The notes below the pieces were generated by a model. The model ran no database searches. It saw only the letters and a list, made by a program, of their open reading frames with translations, and was not told the origin of the DNA. From assembly GCA_022376925.1 (NCBI GenBank), contig JAIOJX010000032.1, forward strand, positions 105,144,794 through 105,208,793: a DNA stretch of 64,000 nt, given 5' to 3'. Numbering within the stretch: position 1 is the stretch's first letter; every line of letters begins with the position of its first letter. This document shows, in pieces, positions 36,556 through 49,564 of this stretch. A program made the position numbers and the translations under genes. Source of the DNA: Tragulus kanchil. Lineage: Eukaryota > Chordata > Mammalia > Artiodactyla > Tragulidae.

Positions 36556-38737
36556 CCTGCACAGGTGTCAGGTAACTGCCAGGAAGGGAGAGGTGGCTTT
36601 CAATCACCCCTGACTCCCCCACAGTCCTTGCAGCATGCAGGGCTCAGGGCTGGGCAATGAGTCCAGAGGGCAGGTCGTGATAGGAGGTCCCAAGTGCAGT
36701 GAGAAGAGTCGCCCCAGCGCCCCCTGCTCTGCCCCTGTGTCCCCTGGAACACACGCTCATGGCTCTGAGGGGAGAGATGCTGTGTTTTAGCCAAGGAGCC
36801 ACAACATCCATCATATGATGAGATGAGTCAAGGCGGAAACAGGGTTTGTATTACAGAATTATCCTGTAAGTCAATTTGGCTGAAATGCACATAGTTACGA
36901 ACTGAGTAACTGTCACTCTGCCTTTTAAAGTCTGTGGGACAAGGGCAGCCCTGTGGAGGTATTAAACATTACATTCGTGACCAAAAAGTGGGCTATAGGG
37001 CACAAGCTGTCAGAGGCTGAAGATTAATGACCTTTCCCCCAATGTGTGGAGAAATAAACGCTTACAGCAGAATACGCAGACACCAGAAAGGCCTGGTACT
37101 CTGTGACTACCACCCTCTGAAATAAGGTTTGAAAATAAACACTTGAAAGTCTGCCCAGATTGTTGTAATCTTATTAATCTAACAAAGAGACTCAGTAACT
37201 GCCGCAGCCAGGGGGTTGGTGCTTACTATGTAATTTGCTACAAACTGATAAACACACCCTTGCCCCACTTGCAGGAAATTCTCATGTTCCCTGCAAAGAA
37301 GCACTTGGCAGAAAAATAGTAATAAAAGATGAGAGACCAAAAAGTCACAGTTTGGGTCCTGAGTAAATGTCTGATCGTCTCCCTACCTCCTCGGTCTCCC
37401 AGCCCCCTGCCATTTCAAAGTTCACAGGTACAGTATGTGGCTCCTGCCAGTCTTGGCCTCCTGAGGGTTCTGCCCTGATGCTCCGGACCCTTCAGAACAA
37501 TCTGCTAAGGTCTCTCTCTGCATGATTTCTGCCCTGGGGTCTTGCTGGGCATCTTGAGGTCATCCTGGGTTCTTTGGTGGATTGGGGGGCTGGTTTCTCT
37601 CTCCAGTCTGACGCGATGGCAGCAGCACTCTCCTCTGGCAGTGGATTTGCTGCCCTAGTGCACCCCTGCACAGGTCAGGTAACTGCCAGGAAGGGAGAGG
37701 TGGCTTTCAATCACCCCTGACTCCCCCACAGTCCTTGCAGCATGCAGGGCTCAGGGCTGGGCAATGAGTCCAGAGGGCAGGTCGTGATAGGAGGTCCCAA
37801 GTGCAGTGAGAAGAGTCGCCCCAGCGCCCCCTGCTCTGCCCCTGTGTCCCCTGGAACACACGCTCATGGCTCTGAGGGGAGAGATGCTGTGTTTTAGCCA
37901 AGGAGCCACAACATCCATCATATGATGAGATGAGTCAAGGCGGAAACAGGGTTTGTATTACAGAATTATCCTGTAAGTCAATTTGGCTGAAATGCACATA
38001 GTTACGAACTGAGTAACTGTCACTCTGCCTTTTAAAGTCTGTGGGACAAGGGCAGCCCTGTGGAGGTATTAAACATTACATTCGTGACCAAAAAGTGGGC
38101 TATAGGGCACAAGCTGTCAGAGGCTGAAGATTAATGACCTTTCCCCCAATGTGTGGAGAAATAAACGCTTACAGCAGAATACGCAGACACCAGAAAGGCC
38201 TGGTACTCTGTGACTACCACCCTCTGAAATAAGGTTTGAAAATAAACACTTGAAAGTCTGCCCAGATTGTTGTAATCTTATTAATCTAACAAAGAGACTC
38301 AGTAACTGCCGCAGCCAGGGGGTTGGTGCTTACTATGTAATTTGCTACAAACTGATAAACACACCCTTGCCCCACTTGCAGGAAATTCTCATGTTCCCTG
38401 CAAAGAAGCACTTGGCAGAAAAATAGTAATAAAAGATGAGAGACCAAAAAGTCACAGTTTGGGTCCTGAGTAAATGTCTGATCGTCTCCCTACCTCCTCG
38501 GTCTCCCAGCCCCCTGCCATTTCAAAGTTCACAGGTACAGTATGTGGCTCCTGCCAGTCTTGGCCTCCTGAGGGTTCTGCCCTGATGCTCCGGACCCTTC
38601 AGAACAATCTGCTAAGGTCTCTCTCTGCATGATTTCTGCCCTGGGGTCTTGCTGGGCATCTTGAGGTCATCCTGGGTTCTTTGGTGGATTGGGGGGCTGG
38701 TTTCTCTCTCCAGTCTGACGCGATGGCAGCAGCACTC
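36556..38737. repeat. Tandem duplication 14 (offset 1107)
   Basis: Copy A 36556-37630 and copy B 37666-38737, separated by ~34 bases of unrelated filler (37631-37664). A CTCF-like motif is therefore counted twice. Confidence 0.92.
36715..36728 (-). promoter_or_regulatory. CTCF-like motif (repeated at 37822-37835)
   Basis: CAGCGCCCCCTGCT on the + strand is AGCAGGGGGCGCTG on the minus strand, a close match to the CTCF core. The second occurrence comes from duplication 14. Binding is untested. Confidence 0.5.
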
Positions 38738-38910
38738 CCTCCCCAGTGTCTAGGGTCAGTGGTATTTGACAACACCCGTGAGCATGGTTCCTCATAGAGC
38801 TCTAGGCTGCAAGCCACAGAATGACCTTTGGCTAACTGAGCAGAGTGGGTATTTATTGGAAGAATAGTAGGCAGGAGCTAGGCAGCCTAGGCAGCTGGGG
38901 TCATGCCAAC
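36730..38910. other. Noncoding (duplication 14 unit), no gene seen
   Basis: No repeat family recognised across most of it, which makes it a candidate for old unique or conserved noncoding DNA. Confidence 0.45.
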
Positions 38911-39270
38911 TTGCTGTTGCTCAGTCGCTAAGTTGTGTCCGACTCTTTGTGACTCTATGGACTGAAACACGCTGGGCTCCTCTGTCCTCCACTAATTCCT
39001 GGAGTTTGCTCAAATGCATATCCCTTGAGTCAGTGATGCTAACTAACCCTCTCATCCTCTGTTGTCCTCTTCTCCTTCTGCCTTCAGTCCTTCCCAGCAT
39101 CAGGGTCTTTTGCAATGAGTCATCTCTTCGCATCAGGCGGCCAAAGTATTGGAGCTTCATCTTCAGCATCAGTCCTTCTAGTGAATATTCACGGTTGATT
39201 TCCTTTACGACAACCCAGCTATCCTTCCTCATGGCCATCAGCTCTGCAATTTTGTCCCTAAGCACAGTCA
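38911..39270 (-). mobile_element. BovB LINE 3' end with residual reverse-transcriptase C-terminus
   Basis: The minus-strand frame 38921-39271 keeps the BovB C-terminal signatures YSLEGLMLK, QYFGRLMRRDDSL, KTLMLG and VTKSRTQLSD. It is a 5'-truncated dead copy. On the + strand it begins GTTGCTCAGTCGCTAAGTTG. Confidence 0.87.
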
Positions 39271-39454
39271 AAACCTTTGTCTGGTTCCCTCAGGACTAAA
39301 ATGCCTGGAAGGGACATGCATTTGACTATCCCCAGGCCCACATTCCATCTTTCACAAGCAGAATAAGCCCTGCCTTTCACCAGGACCCACACAAAAGGAA
39401 GAGATTTAGTTGTTGGGCAGCCAAACAGTGAAAAATACCCATTCACTCCTCTGA

Positions 39455-39640
39455 TTAATAATAGCTAACACTTTTTGAGCACGGTGTCAGGCGCTTTAGA
39501 TGAATGAACTCACTATGTCCTTCTAACAAACCCATAAGGGCTCAAAGCTGAGGCTTGAGAAACTGAACCACATGCTGAAGGCCCTTGCAGCTAGGAAGCC
39601 ACCAAACTGTGCATCAGGCCATACCGTGGGGGTTGGACAG
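39455..39640 (-). mobile_element. MIR fragment
   Basis: CTAACACTTTTTGAGCACGG, GCTTGAGAAACTGAACCAC and CTTGCAGCTAGGAAG follow antisense MIR order. Confidence 0.55.
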
Positions 39641-41656
39641 AAGTCAGTCACTGTTCACAGAGGCCTTAGAGAGCTAAGTGTAAGCCTCACCTAAGAAGAG
39701 CCTCTCGTACTAGCTGGCTCAGTCAGGGCTCCCCTAACCTGCTCTCCTCCCTGTGTTTGCTTTGCCTTCAGGCTCACCTGTTCCCTTGACCACCTTGTCT
39801 ATGCAGGCTCTCATCCTCGTCTGTTTATGGGAGACTCCTGTCGTATTCAGCCCTGGTTCTAAAGAGCTTGTGGCCCATGCCGGAAGTTCACTCAGACATC
39901 AAATGCCAGGATGACTTCTACCTGATGCATCTTTCAACTGTATTTTAAAAATGGTTTGTCCTTATGAAGCTCTATTCCAGGATCTGAATCACTGAGTCAA
40001 AAAGCTTATTAACTTTTATAAATCTAATACTCTTCACTTTAAAAAAAACTTGTGTTTTATAAGTGAGTGACTGTAACTTGTATAGCAATAGAATTTGATA
40101 TTTAGGTATTTCTATTATTTTTAAAAACTGGCATGCTTGTAATGTTGATCAGTATTTCCTGTATTAAGGAATGAGAGCCAGAGGCCTGCCACTCTGGTAA
40201 TTACAACCTTTATTGAAAGATTGACATTCTCTATGTTGCAAACGAAGCCTCGTTTTCAGTCTTAAAATATCCTGATTATTTTAGTCTTTTATTTCCTCCA
40301 TTTCTTACCTCCTTTTCGATTACTGAGGTAGCCTAAAGACTTTAGATTACCTCCACACGCACTGCTGGGAAAGGGTCTTTTTCTTTAGAAATATTTTCAG
40401 TGACACCCGCACCCCCACATAGACACACACAGAGCATGAGAGAATTCTTTGTTTCATGGCATAAACGAAATCTTAACACGACTGTTTAGATTCTGAATCC
40501 ACCAAGAAGGGAGGAGCGTGTGTGTCAGTTTGTCTTTCTCTGTAGAGCCCATATCCCACAGCGATTTCTCAGCAAGACATCATAATTATCCATAATTGTA
40601 GTGGGCACGGCAGTCAGGTAGAGTCTACACATTAAAACCATCCTTCCAAAAGCAAAATACAGAGGGACACAGCGCGCCATATTTTTGCAAGCCCGAGTAT
40701 GGTTAGACAGTACCCGACCAGCTCCTTCAACTCCGCTCTGAGTAAAGTTTCTCAAATGACAGTGGGCCAATGCCTTAGAAATAAATTTGTTTTGAATAAA
40801 GAGTCATTTAGGATTTAAGACTCTGAGAGTGACACGGAAAGGAAGGCAAAGGCCTCAAGACACCTTTCCCTAAATCAGAATGACTGAATTTGTTTCCACC
40901 AGCTTGATCCTTTCCTGAAGGCGGCAAACTAGAGGGCAACACAGTTTCCCTGGGACAGTGCGTCAATCTCCTGCCACAAAAATGAATAGGAGTTGCGGCC
41001 AGCCCCTCATCCCGCTTCCCCTCGGCAGAGCACCTGCCAGGCTGCATTAGCAGTGAGCGACGTCCTCCCAGATGGAGGTCCATGCATGGTGCCCAGGGCT
41101 GTGCTTGAAGGGGAGGAGTCCCCCACTACGCGGCACACGCTGCCCGCTCCGAGATCCATCAGCTCACACACCCTCTGGCGGATCTGTCATGTCCAGTTGT
41201 CAGCAGCGGAGTGGCCGCAGATGTGTGGTGGTCAGAGTGCTGAGACAGACGCGGCCACCACGGCGCTGCTCCTGGGGCGTCTTCTGTGAGAAGGTGACAG
41301 TCTCTCAGCAGCTGCGAACCTGGCCCTACTGCTGGTGGATTACGGGGCTCCCCTCTCCCAAGGGTCTAAACCCTATAAAAGCAGTCTCCCTAAAACTTCT
41401 CTAAGGTCACTGCTTACATTGCAAGTTCTTGGGGGTTCCTACCTGTCTGGATGGGGTGATTAAACATCTCATGTGTCCTCAGAAACGTCTGCTGTCCTTT
41501 TTTCTGCCTGGACAGACGGAAGATCCCCAGACCTCCTTGTAGGCAGGCAGACCTGGGGTCAGACAGCCACACACTCAGATTCCAACGTCGTCACCCGGGT
41601 CAGTTCCCAACCCATCCAAGCCTCGATTTCCTCACAGGAAAAGTGGAGGGCGAGGA
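39641..41656. other. Unique noncoding, no gene seen
   Basis: AT-rich to about 40,900, then GC-richer. The frames at 40993-41404 have no recognisable domain and overlap one another. Confidence 0.45.
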
Positions 41657-43583
41657 GGACTTCCCTGGCGGTCCAGTGGTTAGGAGCCCACCTTCCAGTG
41701 TAGGGGACCGGATTCCATTCCTGGTCGGCAAACTAAGATCCCACTGGCTGTGTGGCAGCTAAGCCCGCATGCTGCAACTACTGCTGAGCGTCACAGCCAG
41801 AGAGAAGCCTGAGCACCACGGTGGAGGATTCCACATGCCACAGCTGGGACCCAACACAGCCAAATAAATGATTATCTTTACTTGGAAATAATAGTATTCA
41901 CCTGCAGAGGAAGCTTTGAGGCTGAGAAGCGTACACCTACGGCACCTAGCACGGTGCCTGGCACTCTCCAGGGGTCCTATTTCCTGGATTTGTTTGTTGC
42001 CAAGATCTTTTAAAAGCTGCCCGGTGTGGCATTTAAGCGACTGTCCTGAGATCAGAAACAGACATGGGCCATTAGGGAGAGAGGCCTTCCCCTGGCTTTT
42101 GAGCACACGGGAAATCTTCCTTTCCCTGAGCTCTCCAACAGTGCTTAGACCCCCATCCAAGCCCTGGCACAAGGCCCTAACCTCCATCGTGGATGTGCTT
42201 AGCTTGCCCTGTGAGAGAGCTTGCCATCTGCCCTTGGACCGTTCCTTTTAAATTCCTCTCCTTTTGTATGTGCTGTTTCCATAGATGAATGACCACAAAG
42301 AGGCAGAAGGGACCCTAGTGGTCACATGGATCTTGGGCAGTGGCAGATCTCTGGGTGTGGACTCCTGGCCCAGCGCTCCTTCTCTTCTTCACGTGGCCCT
42401 GGGCATGTGTGTCCTGAAATGCGGTTGCCCAGGAAACACTCGCTTAGATGTGCTCTCCTGCTGGTCCAGCGGCAGAATCAGCCTCGCAGGAAGGAAGAGG
42501 GAAGCAAACGCTGGGATTAAACATCTCATGTGTCCTCAGAAACGTCTGCTGTCCTTTTTCTGCCTGGACAGACGGAAGATCCCCAGCTCTTACATCTTCT
42601 GGGGTTCAGGCAGGATGGGGGATTAACCTCAGCCCAGACTCGCTTTTCTCCAACGTCGTCACCCGGGTCAGTTCCCAACCCATCCAAGCCTCGATTTCCT
42701 CACAGGAAAAGTGGAGGGCGAGGAGGACTTCCCTGGCGGTCCAGTGGTTAGGAGCCCACCTTCCAGTGTAGGGGACCGGATTCCATTCCTGGTCGGCAAA
42801 CTAAGATCCCACTGGCTGTGTGGCAGCTAAGCCCGCATGCTGCAACTACTGCTGAGCGTCACAGCCAGAGAGAAGCCTGAGCACCACGGTGGAGGATTCC
42901 ACATGCCACAGCTGGGACCCAACACAGCCAAATAAATGATTATCTTTACTTGGAAATAATAGTATTCACCTGCAGAGGAAGCTTTGAGGCTGAGAAGCGT
43001 ACACCTACGGCACCTAGCACGGTGCCTGGCACTCTCCAGGGGTCCTATTTCCTGGATTTGTTTGTTGCCAAGATCTTTTAAAAGCTGCCCGGTGTGGCAT
43101 TTAAGCGACTGTCCTGAGATCAGAAACAGACATGGGCCATTAGGGAGAGAGGCCTTCCCCTGGCTTTTGAGCACACGGGAAATCTTCCTTTCCCTGAGCT
43201 CTCCAACAGTGCTTAGACCCCCATCCAAGCCCTGGCACAAGGCCCTAACCTCCATCGTGGATGTGCTTAGCTTGCCCTGTGAGAGAGCTTGCCATCTGCC
43301 CTTGGACCGTTCCTTTTAAATTCCTCTCCTTTTGTATGTGCTGTTTCCATAGATGAATGACCACAAAGAGGCAGAAGGGACCCTAGTGGTCACATGGATC
43401 TTGGGCAGTGGCAGATCTCTGGGTGTGGACTCCTGGCCCAGCGCTCCTTCTCTTCTTCACGTGGCCCTGGGCATGTGTGTCCTGAAATGCGGTTGCCCAG
43501 GAAACACTCGCTTAGATGTGCTCTCCTGCTGGTCCAGCGGCAGAATCAGCCTCTCGCAGGAAGGAAGAGGGGAAGCAAACGCT
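41458..43583. repeat. Tandem duplication 15 (offset 1057-1068)
   Basis: Copy A 41458-42511 and copy B 42515-43583. Near-identical except for a non-homologous patch close to the left edge (41531-41581 versus 42587-42650). Confidence 0.9.
41657..41880 (+). mobile_element. CHR-type SINE (copy at 42725-42948)
   Basis: GACTTCCCTGGCGGTCCAGTG head and AAACTAAGATCCCACTGGCT body, ending in CCAAATAAATGATTATC. Repeated by duplication 15. Confidence 0.85.
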
Positions 43584-44814
43584 GTGCTTAAAGCAGCCGT
43601 TTGGCGGTCTGGTCCCTGTTGACTGCAGGTTGAACATGGGTCGTCCTGGCACCAACAGCTACTATCTGGAGAAGTGAATGACATGAGCGTTGTCTGTGAA
43701 TTCCTTCAGACCCTGGAAAATTCATGATCTGTGCACATGTCCTGGCCCCCTGCCCCCACCTCACCAGGCTCAGATTCTAGCCCACACCTGTGCTCCTGAC
43801 CTTCCCCACACCCTCCTGGCAAACCAGACTACGGACAGTCAGAAGGTCGTCCTCCTCCATGCCTGACCAGGTAGGCAAGCGTTGCTGGCTTCTCAACACC
43901 TCCAGATACTCAGAACTGTCATTCTTGCCATCCCAGCCAACCTCCGGTTCAACCCTTCACTCCTCTCCTGAGCCTTCTGTCCACTCCCCTGTCCTCTGGC
44001 TCCAGCTCCCCTTGGGCAATCTCAACCTCTGTGTTCCTAGGCTAAACTGCTGGCATCACCAACCACCCTCTTGTACTGAGTTGAGACCTGGGAGTCACCT
44101 CGAGTCCCCTCCCTCTTCCCACAGGCTGTTTGTTCTCTGTTCTGAATAGGTCTTGATGGGCTACTCTATCACTCGGTTCAGGTCATGCTCACCCTTGGTC
44201 TGTGTTTTTCACTACCCCCTCTTCTACACAGAATGGGTTATCTGTGCCCACTCAGATAAGACCTCCTTCCCCATCCACGATCTTCAGGGCTCCCCGGCCC
44301 CCAGGGTAGAACTTACCTCTGGCTTTGGCAACACAGGGTAACCCCCTGGGATCTCATCTCTGCCAACCACTCTACCCCAGGTCCTCCCTCCTGCCCTTCT
44401 GACTTCCTGGGTCCGTCCCGCTGCAGGTTTCCTGACTGGCAAGCCCACCTCCTTTCCCAACCCCTTTCTTCAATTGGCTGACTCCTCGCCATCCTTCCAG
44501 ACCTAGCGCCTGCCTTGCTGTCTCCAAGGAGGCAACCTTCAACCTCTAGGGTTAACCTAATTGTCCTTGTGTCTACCCTGGATCCTAAGGCACTGTTACT
44601 ATTTGTGTACACATGTCTCCCGCATAGCTTGAGTACTCTTCCAGGGTAGGGTCCCCTGAGCCTGACAAATGGCTAACTCATAATGGAGCTCAGGCTAGAA
44701 TGAGAACACCCAAGGCCCATGCCTCTGCCCTGGGCAGATGGAATCACACACCCTGCCACTGTGGAAGTACCCTCTCCAACTTCATCTCCAATTCCTCTTC
44801 AATTCTGATGACAA
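42949..44814. other. Noncoding, no gene seen
   Basis: Duplication 15 unit to 43583, then single-copy pyrimidine-rich DNA (43700-44600). Open frames are short and without known domains. Confidence 0.45.
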
Positions 44815-45000
44815 GGGCAGGGCTGCAGGGTCAGACAGGTCTAGCTTCAAATACTGACACAGTGACAAGTCTGGGACTTTGGACACTTAAACTCTCTGAA
44901 CTTTAGTTATGTTGTGCATAAAATGGGGTCCCCGTAAGGTTCTGATAACAATGAGGTGATGCAAACAAGCAATGAGTAAGGGCCTGCACCTAATCGACAC
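44815..45000 (+). mobile_element. MIR fragment
   Basis: CTAGCTTCAAATACTGACAC, CTCTCTGAACTTTAGTTATG and CATAAAATGGGGTCCC keep MIR order. Confidence 0.55.
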
Positions 45001-46240
45001 TTCAAAGTGAGAGATATATCCCAGTAGATCTTTTGGTAAACATTTTAAAATTAAATGCACTAGGGTGAAATCTGGTAAGATGTAGTATTATATTAGCTAC
45101 AGAAACAAACCAGGATGGATGGAGTGAGCCCTGGGTTAAGAACAAAAAGATTTCAGTCCTACCTCTGTTACCAAACCGATGTCCTCTTTGGCTCAAAAAG
45201 GAGGAGATTGGATGAAAGTGGTAACTAAGTCCAAGCCCAGATTGCAGATCCTTTGATCCAAAGACTCTTTGATTTGATGATTTCATGAACTATGTGTAGC
45301 CTAAGGCTCTACTGAGGCTTTTAAGGGGAAATACATTCAAAACATAATTCTACGGAAGGCCAAAAGGCCAGCAGTGGAAGCCAGGTGGCAAGTCCTTACC
45401 TGCAAATATTTCCCATCCACCTGACAAGGTGACTTTGCTTTTGAGGAGTTCAAAGAAAATGATGCTCAAAATGACCGTTTGTGAATCCCAACAAAGCCCA
45501 GTGTTCCAGCCATCCCTGTGAAGGGCTGGCAGAAGCTGATGTCTGCAAAATACAGGCTTCAAGATGAAATTTGCTGGGAAATAAAGCCTTAAGACACTAC
45601 AGTGTTTTCAAATATCATTATCACTGCTCTATAAATATCCCTCGCCCACAGTGTATCAGGTGCCACATGGGAAATATTGAATTCACTTGGAGGTTTTCTT
45701 AAAAGACACAAAACAGCACCATATGCCAGTCATCTTGGTTAATATTTATGTACATGCTGCAGAAGCAAAGATTAGCTGTGTCAATATATATAGAAAACCC
45801 TCACAGAAGAGAGAGTGTATTAGCTGCACTTACAATCAAAGACATTTGCTTAATTTTTCCACTTCTTTAAGCGCTATTTCACCCATAAACTACAGAAAGG
45901 TCAGAGGAGAGAGGAATTATTACGGCAATAATCAGGGGGAAATTACCAGAGATTCCTGGGATCTCCTACTGGGAGAGTTCAGAGCCTCTGCAGCTAAAAG
46001 GAATGGTTCCAGAGCTATGAACAGCAATTAACCCTTACTTGCTTTTAACTAATAGGATTCAAAACTAGTTCATTGCCTTTCAATTGTCCTCACTAGCAGG
46101 CCAGCTGGAAAACTGCTTCCAGGAGAAAAACATTTTTGCATGAGAGAAAAAATTATTCTTACTAATCAGATTCCAAGTGCAAATTTACACATGAACACTA
46201 TGCAAATTAACCAGTCAACTCTTTTCGTATAGGTGCCTGT
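45001..46240. other. Noncoding, no gene seen
   Basis: Single-copy to 45823, then the unit of duplication 16. No recognised gene or repeat. Confidence 0.45.
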
Positions 46241-46460
46241 GTGCGCACTAAGTCACTTAAGTCATGTCGGACTCTGTGATCCCACGTACTGTAGCCCACC
46301 AAACTCTTCTGTCCGTGGGATTCTCCAGGCAAGAATACTGGAGTGGGCTGCCATGCCCTCCTCCAGGGGATCTTTCTGACCCAGGGATTGAACCGGTGTC
46401 TCTAATGTCTCCTCCATTGGCAGGCAGGTTCTTTACCACTAGCGCCACCTGGGAAGGCCA
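46241..46460 (-). mobile_element. Bov-tA SINE (copy at 47332-47551)
   Basis: Antisense Bov-tA: GTCATGTCGGACTCTGTGAT, TTCTCCAGGCAAGAATACTG, then the tRNA-like head ending CGCCACCTGGGAAGGCC. Confidence 0.88.
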
Positions 46461-46461
46461 G

Positions 46462-46858
46462 TAGATGGGTTTATAGACTGAATCGTGTCTCCTCCTAAAT
46501 TTGTGTGTTGAAGCCCTAACCTCCCCAACCCTCTCAGTGTGATGGTATTTGGAGACGGGGTCTTCAGGAAGTATTTAGGTTTAGATGAAGTTACAAGGGT
46601 GGAACCCTCATGAAGGGATTAGTGCCTTTACAAGAAGACACACCAGAGAGCTTGCTTCCTCTCTTTGCCTTGTGAGGACACAATGAGGAAGCCACTGTCT
46701 GTAAGCCAGGAAGAGAGATCTCTCTAGAAACTGACCATTCTGGCACCATGATCTCAAACTTAGAGCCTTTAGAAGAGTGAGAAAATGAGAAGCGTTTGTG
46801 GTTGAAGCCACTCAATCTATGGTATTCTGTTATAGCAGCCTGAGCAGACGAATGCAAT
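46462..46858 (+). mobile_element. MaLR-type LTR fragment, sense (copy at 47553-47949)
   Basis: An ancient ERVL-MaLR-like LTR: GTGTGATGGTATTTGGAGAC, GGGATTAGTGCCTTTACAAG, AGCCAGGAAGAGAGATCTC and CTATGGTATTCTGTTATAGC at the end. No internal viral genes are present. Confidence 0.72.
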
Positions 46859-47985
46859 GTGGTTCTTATACTCTGGGCTTTCACCTTAGACAGCTATTTA
46901 AAAAAAAAGAAGTTCTGCACTTACAATCAAAGACATTTGCTTAATTTTTCCACTTCTTTAAGCGCTATTTCACCCATAAACTACAGAAAGGTCAGAGGAG
47001 AGAGGAATTATTACGGCAATAATCAGGGGGAAATTACCAGAGATTCCTGGGATCTCCTACTGGGAGAGTTCAGAGCCTCTGCAGCTAAAAGGAATGGTTC
47101 CAGAGCTATGAACAGCAATTAACCCTTACTTGCTTTTAACTAATAGGATTCAAAACTAGTTCATTGCCTTTCAATTGTCCTCACTAGCAGGCCAGCTGGA
47201 AAACTGCTTCCAGGAGAAAAACATTTTTGCATGAGAGAAAAAATTATTCTTACTAATCAGATTCCAAGTGCAAATTTACACATGAACACTATGCAAATTA
47301 ACCAGTCAACTCTTTTCGTATAGGTGCCTGTGTGCGCACTAAGTCACTTAAGTCATGTCGGACTCTGTGATCCCACGTACTGTAGCCCACCAAACTCTTC
47401 TGTCCGTGGGATTCTCCAGGCAAGAATACTGGAGTGGGCTGCCATGCCCTCCTCCAGGGGATCTTTCTGACCCAGGGATTGAACCGGTGTCTCTAATGTC
47501 TCCTCCATTGGCAGGCAGGTTCTTTACCACTAGCGCCACCTGGGAAGGCCAGTAGATGGGTTTATAGACTGAATCGTGTCTCCTCCTAAATTTGTGTGTT
47601 GAAGCCCTAACCTCCCCAACCCTCTCAGTGTGATGGTATTTGGAGACGGGGTCTTCAGGAAGTATTTAGGTTTAGATGAAGTTACAAGGGTGGAACCCTC
47701 ATGAAGGGATTAGTGCCTTTACAAGAAGACACACCAGAGAGCTTGCTTCCTCTCTTTGCCTTGTGAGGACACAATGAGGAAGCCACTGTCTGTAAGCCAG
47801 GAAGAGAGATCTCTCTAGAAACTGACCATTCTGGCACCATGATCTCAAACTTAGAGCCTTTAGAAGAGTGAGAAAATGAGAAGCGTTTGTGGTTGAAGCC
47901 ACTCAATCTATGGTATTCTGTTATAGCAGCCTGAGCAGACGAATGCAATGTGGTTCTTATACTCTGGGCTTTCACCTTAGACAGT

Positions 47986-49179
47986 GACAAGATCAAAATT
48001 CAGGAGTACAATAAGCAAGGGCCACTTTCAATGGCTTTGTAAGCAGTGAGGTCACTGCCTTGGATAGGCTGTTGGGGGTGGGTATTGCCATCTCCCTATT
48101 TTCTTCTTTTTTTCCCTATTTTCTTGATAGAGCTCGTTGTTACGGACTGAAAGGTTATGTGACTATCTGTTGAGGAATCAATCCTGAGTTAAAAATATGA
48201 AGTTGTCCAATTATTTGGAGAACGGAGCAGTACTAAACAGCCTAATGCCAGCAAATGGTTTGAAATTGGAAAGCAATATTGCGGATCCCTGGTGAGTGGA
48301 GTGTGGGGAGAGGAAACAACTTAGTTTGTGAATCACATTTCTTTTATTGCAGTTTTATTTTTAATTGCGAAGTGTCTGGTTAAGCAGTTATAACTGCAAT
48401 TTATTTTTGTAATAAAAGCTTTTTGTTAAATCATGGTTTTATTAACAGTGACTTGAACTGGATTTTGCTGTGATAAATACAATGCTGAAGGGCTTCTCAG
48501 TATAGGGGAAAAAACTACAGCCCACCCCAAATCTTAATATCACTGTTAGGCAGAGAAAAACAATGACCGAATTGGATTGTCTGAGAACTCACAAGGTAGT
48601 TGTGTTGAGCAGGTTGAAGACTTGGCTTGCTTCAGCAGCCTGGTGTTCTGGTCAATGCAGCCCCAAATAACTGTGTGACCTGGGACAAGTCCCTTTCCCT
48701 CTCTGAGTCTTAATTTCTTCATACGTTCAAAATAAAACAAAAACAAAACACAAGGAACCTGAATCTTTCTGCTCTGACATTCTCCTTAGGAGAGCTATCC
48801 ATTCAACAGCAGGCATCTCTAAAAGGTGAATCCCCAGACCTGGCAGAAAATGAATTGAAAAGTGACAGAATGAAAAAGTCAAAACAATTTACCCAGGTGT
48901 GGAGGCCCCTGTTTGTCTCCAGGTCACCAGAGGAAGGGCCCAGACCGAGGCACTGCAGGGAGCCTGGCACAAAGGTACCCCCCCACCCTCCACCCAGACT
49001 GATCACTAGGAGGGTAGACAAGAACCCTGTGCTCCTGGGACAGCTGGGCAGGTGCCCACAGCACAGCTCAACCTGCTCCCACTCCCGCCTGAGCCTCTCA
49101 CGGCAGCAGCCAGGAAAACTCCAGCTGCCCTCCCCATGGAGGGGCTGGGAATGTTACGATTTGGGTTTGAGAGTGCATT
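47986..49179. other. Unique noncoding with one MIR fragment
   Basis: A MIR in sense lies at 48640-48740 (TGTGTGACCTGGGACAAGTC, TCTGAGTCTTAATTTCTTC). The AT-rich block 48330-48450 is discussed under findings. No gene seen. Confidence 0.45.
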
Positions 49180-49525
49180 CCTTCGCCAGGGCTGCCATGA
49201 CAAGGTGCCACAGACTGGGCATCGTCAACAACAGAAGGGCATTCCTTATGATTCTGGAGGCTGGAAGGCTGAGATCAAGGTCGGCAGGTTGCTTTCTTCA
49301 GTTGGTTTCTTTGACAGATGATGTCTCCTCCTCTGTCTTCACGTGGTTTTCCCTCTATCTGTCTGTATCCAAATAGTCTGTTAAGGGTGAACTGAGGCTC
49401 ACCCCAATAACCCCATTTATTGCAATCACTTCTTTGAAGACCTAATCTCCGAATTCAGTTGTATTCTAAGGTACTGGGGGCTAGGACTTCCACATACACA
49501 TTTGAAGGGACATGACCCAGCCAAG
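49180..49525 (-). mobile_element. MaLR-type LTR fragment, antisense
   Basis: GCTGCCATGACAAGGTGCCA, CACAGACTGGGCATCGTC and ATTCTGGAGGCTGGAAGGCT are the reverse complement of the LTR end seen at 46750-46850. Confidence 0.7.
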
Positions 49526-49564
49526 AACAGGGGCTGCTGATGCTTTAGTTTGGGGGAACCCTGC

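Larger units (their letters stand above)
45824..47985. repeat. Tandem duplication 16 (offset 1091)
   Basis: Copy A 45824-46894 and copy B 46915-47985, with ~20 bases of A-rich filler between them. It contains one Bov-tA and one MaLR LTR per copy. Confidence 0.93.

Noticed and set aside
38921..39271. 116-codon minus-strand frame as a host gene
   Set aside because: It matches the BovB reverse-transcriptase C-terminus. It is a truncated transposon remnant.
46257..47555. Frames beginning MALVVKNLPANGGD and MSDSVIPRTVAHQ
   Set aside because: Classic translations of a Bov-tA SINE on either strand.
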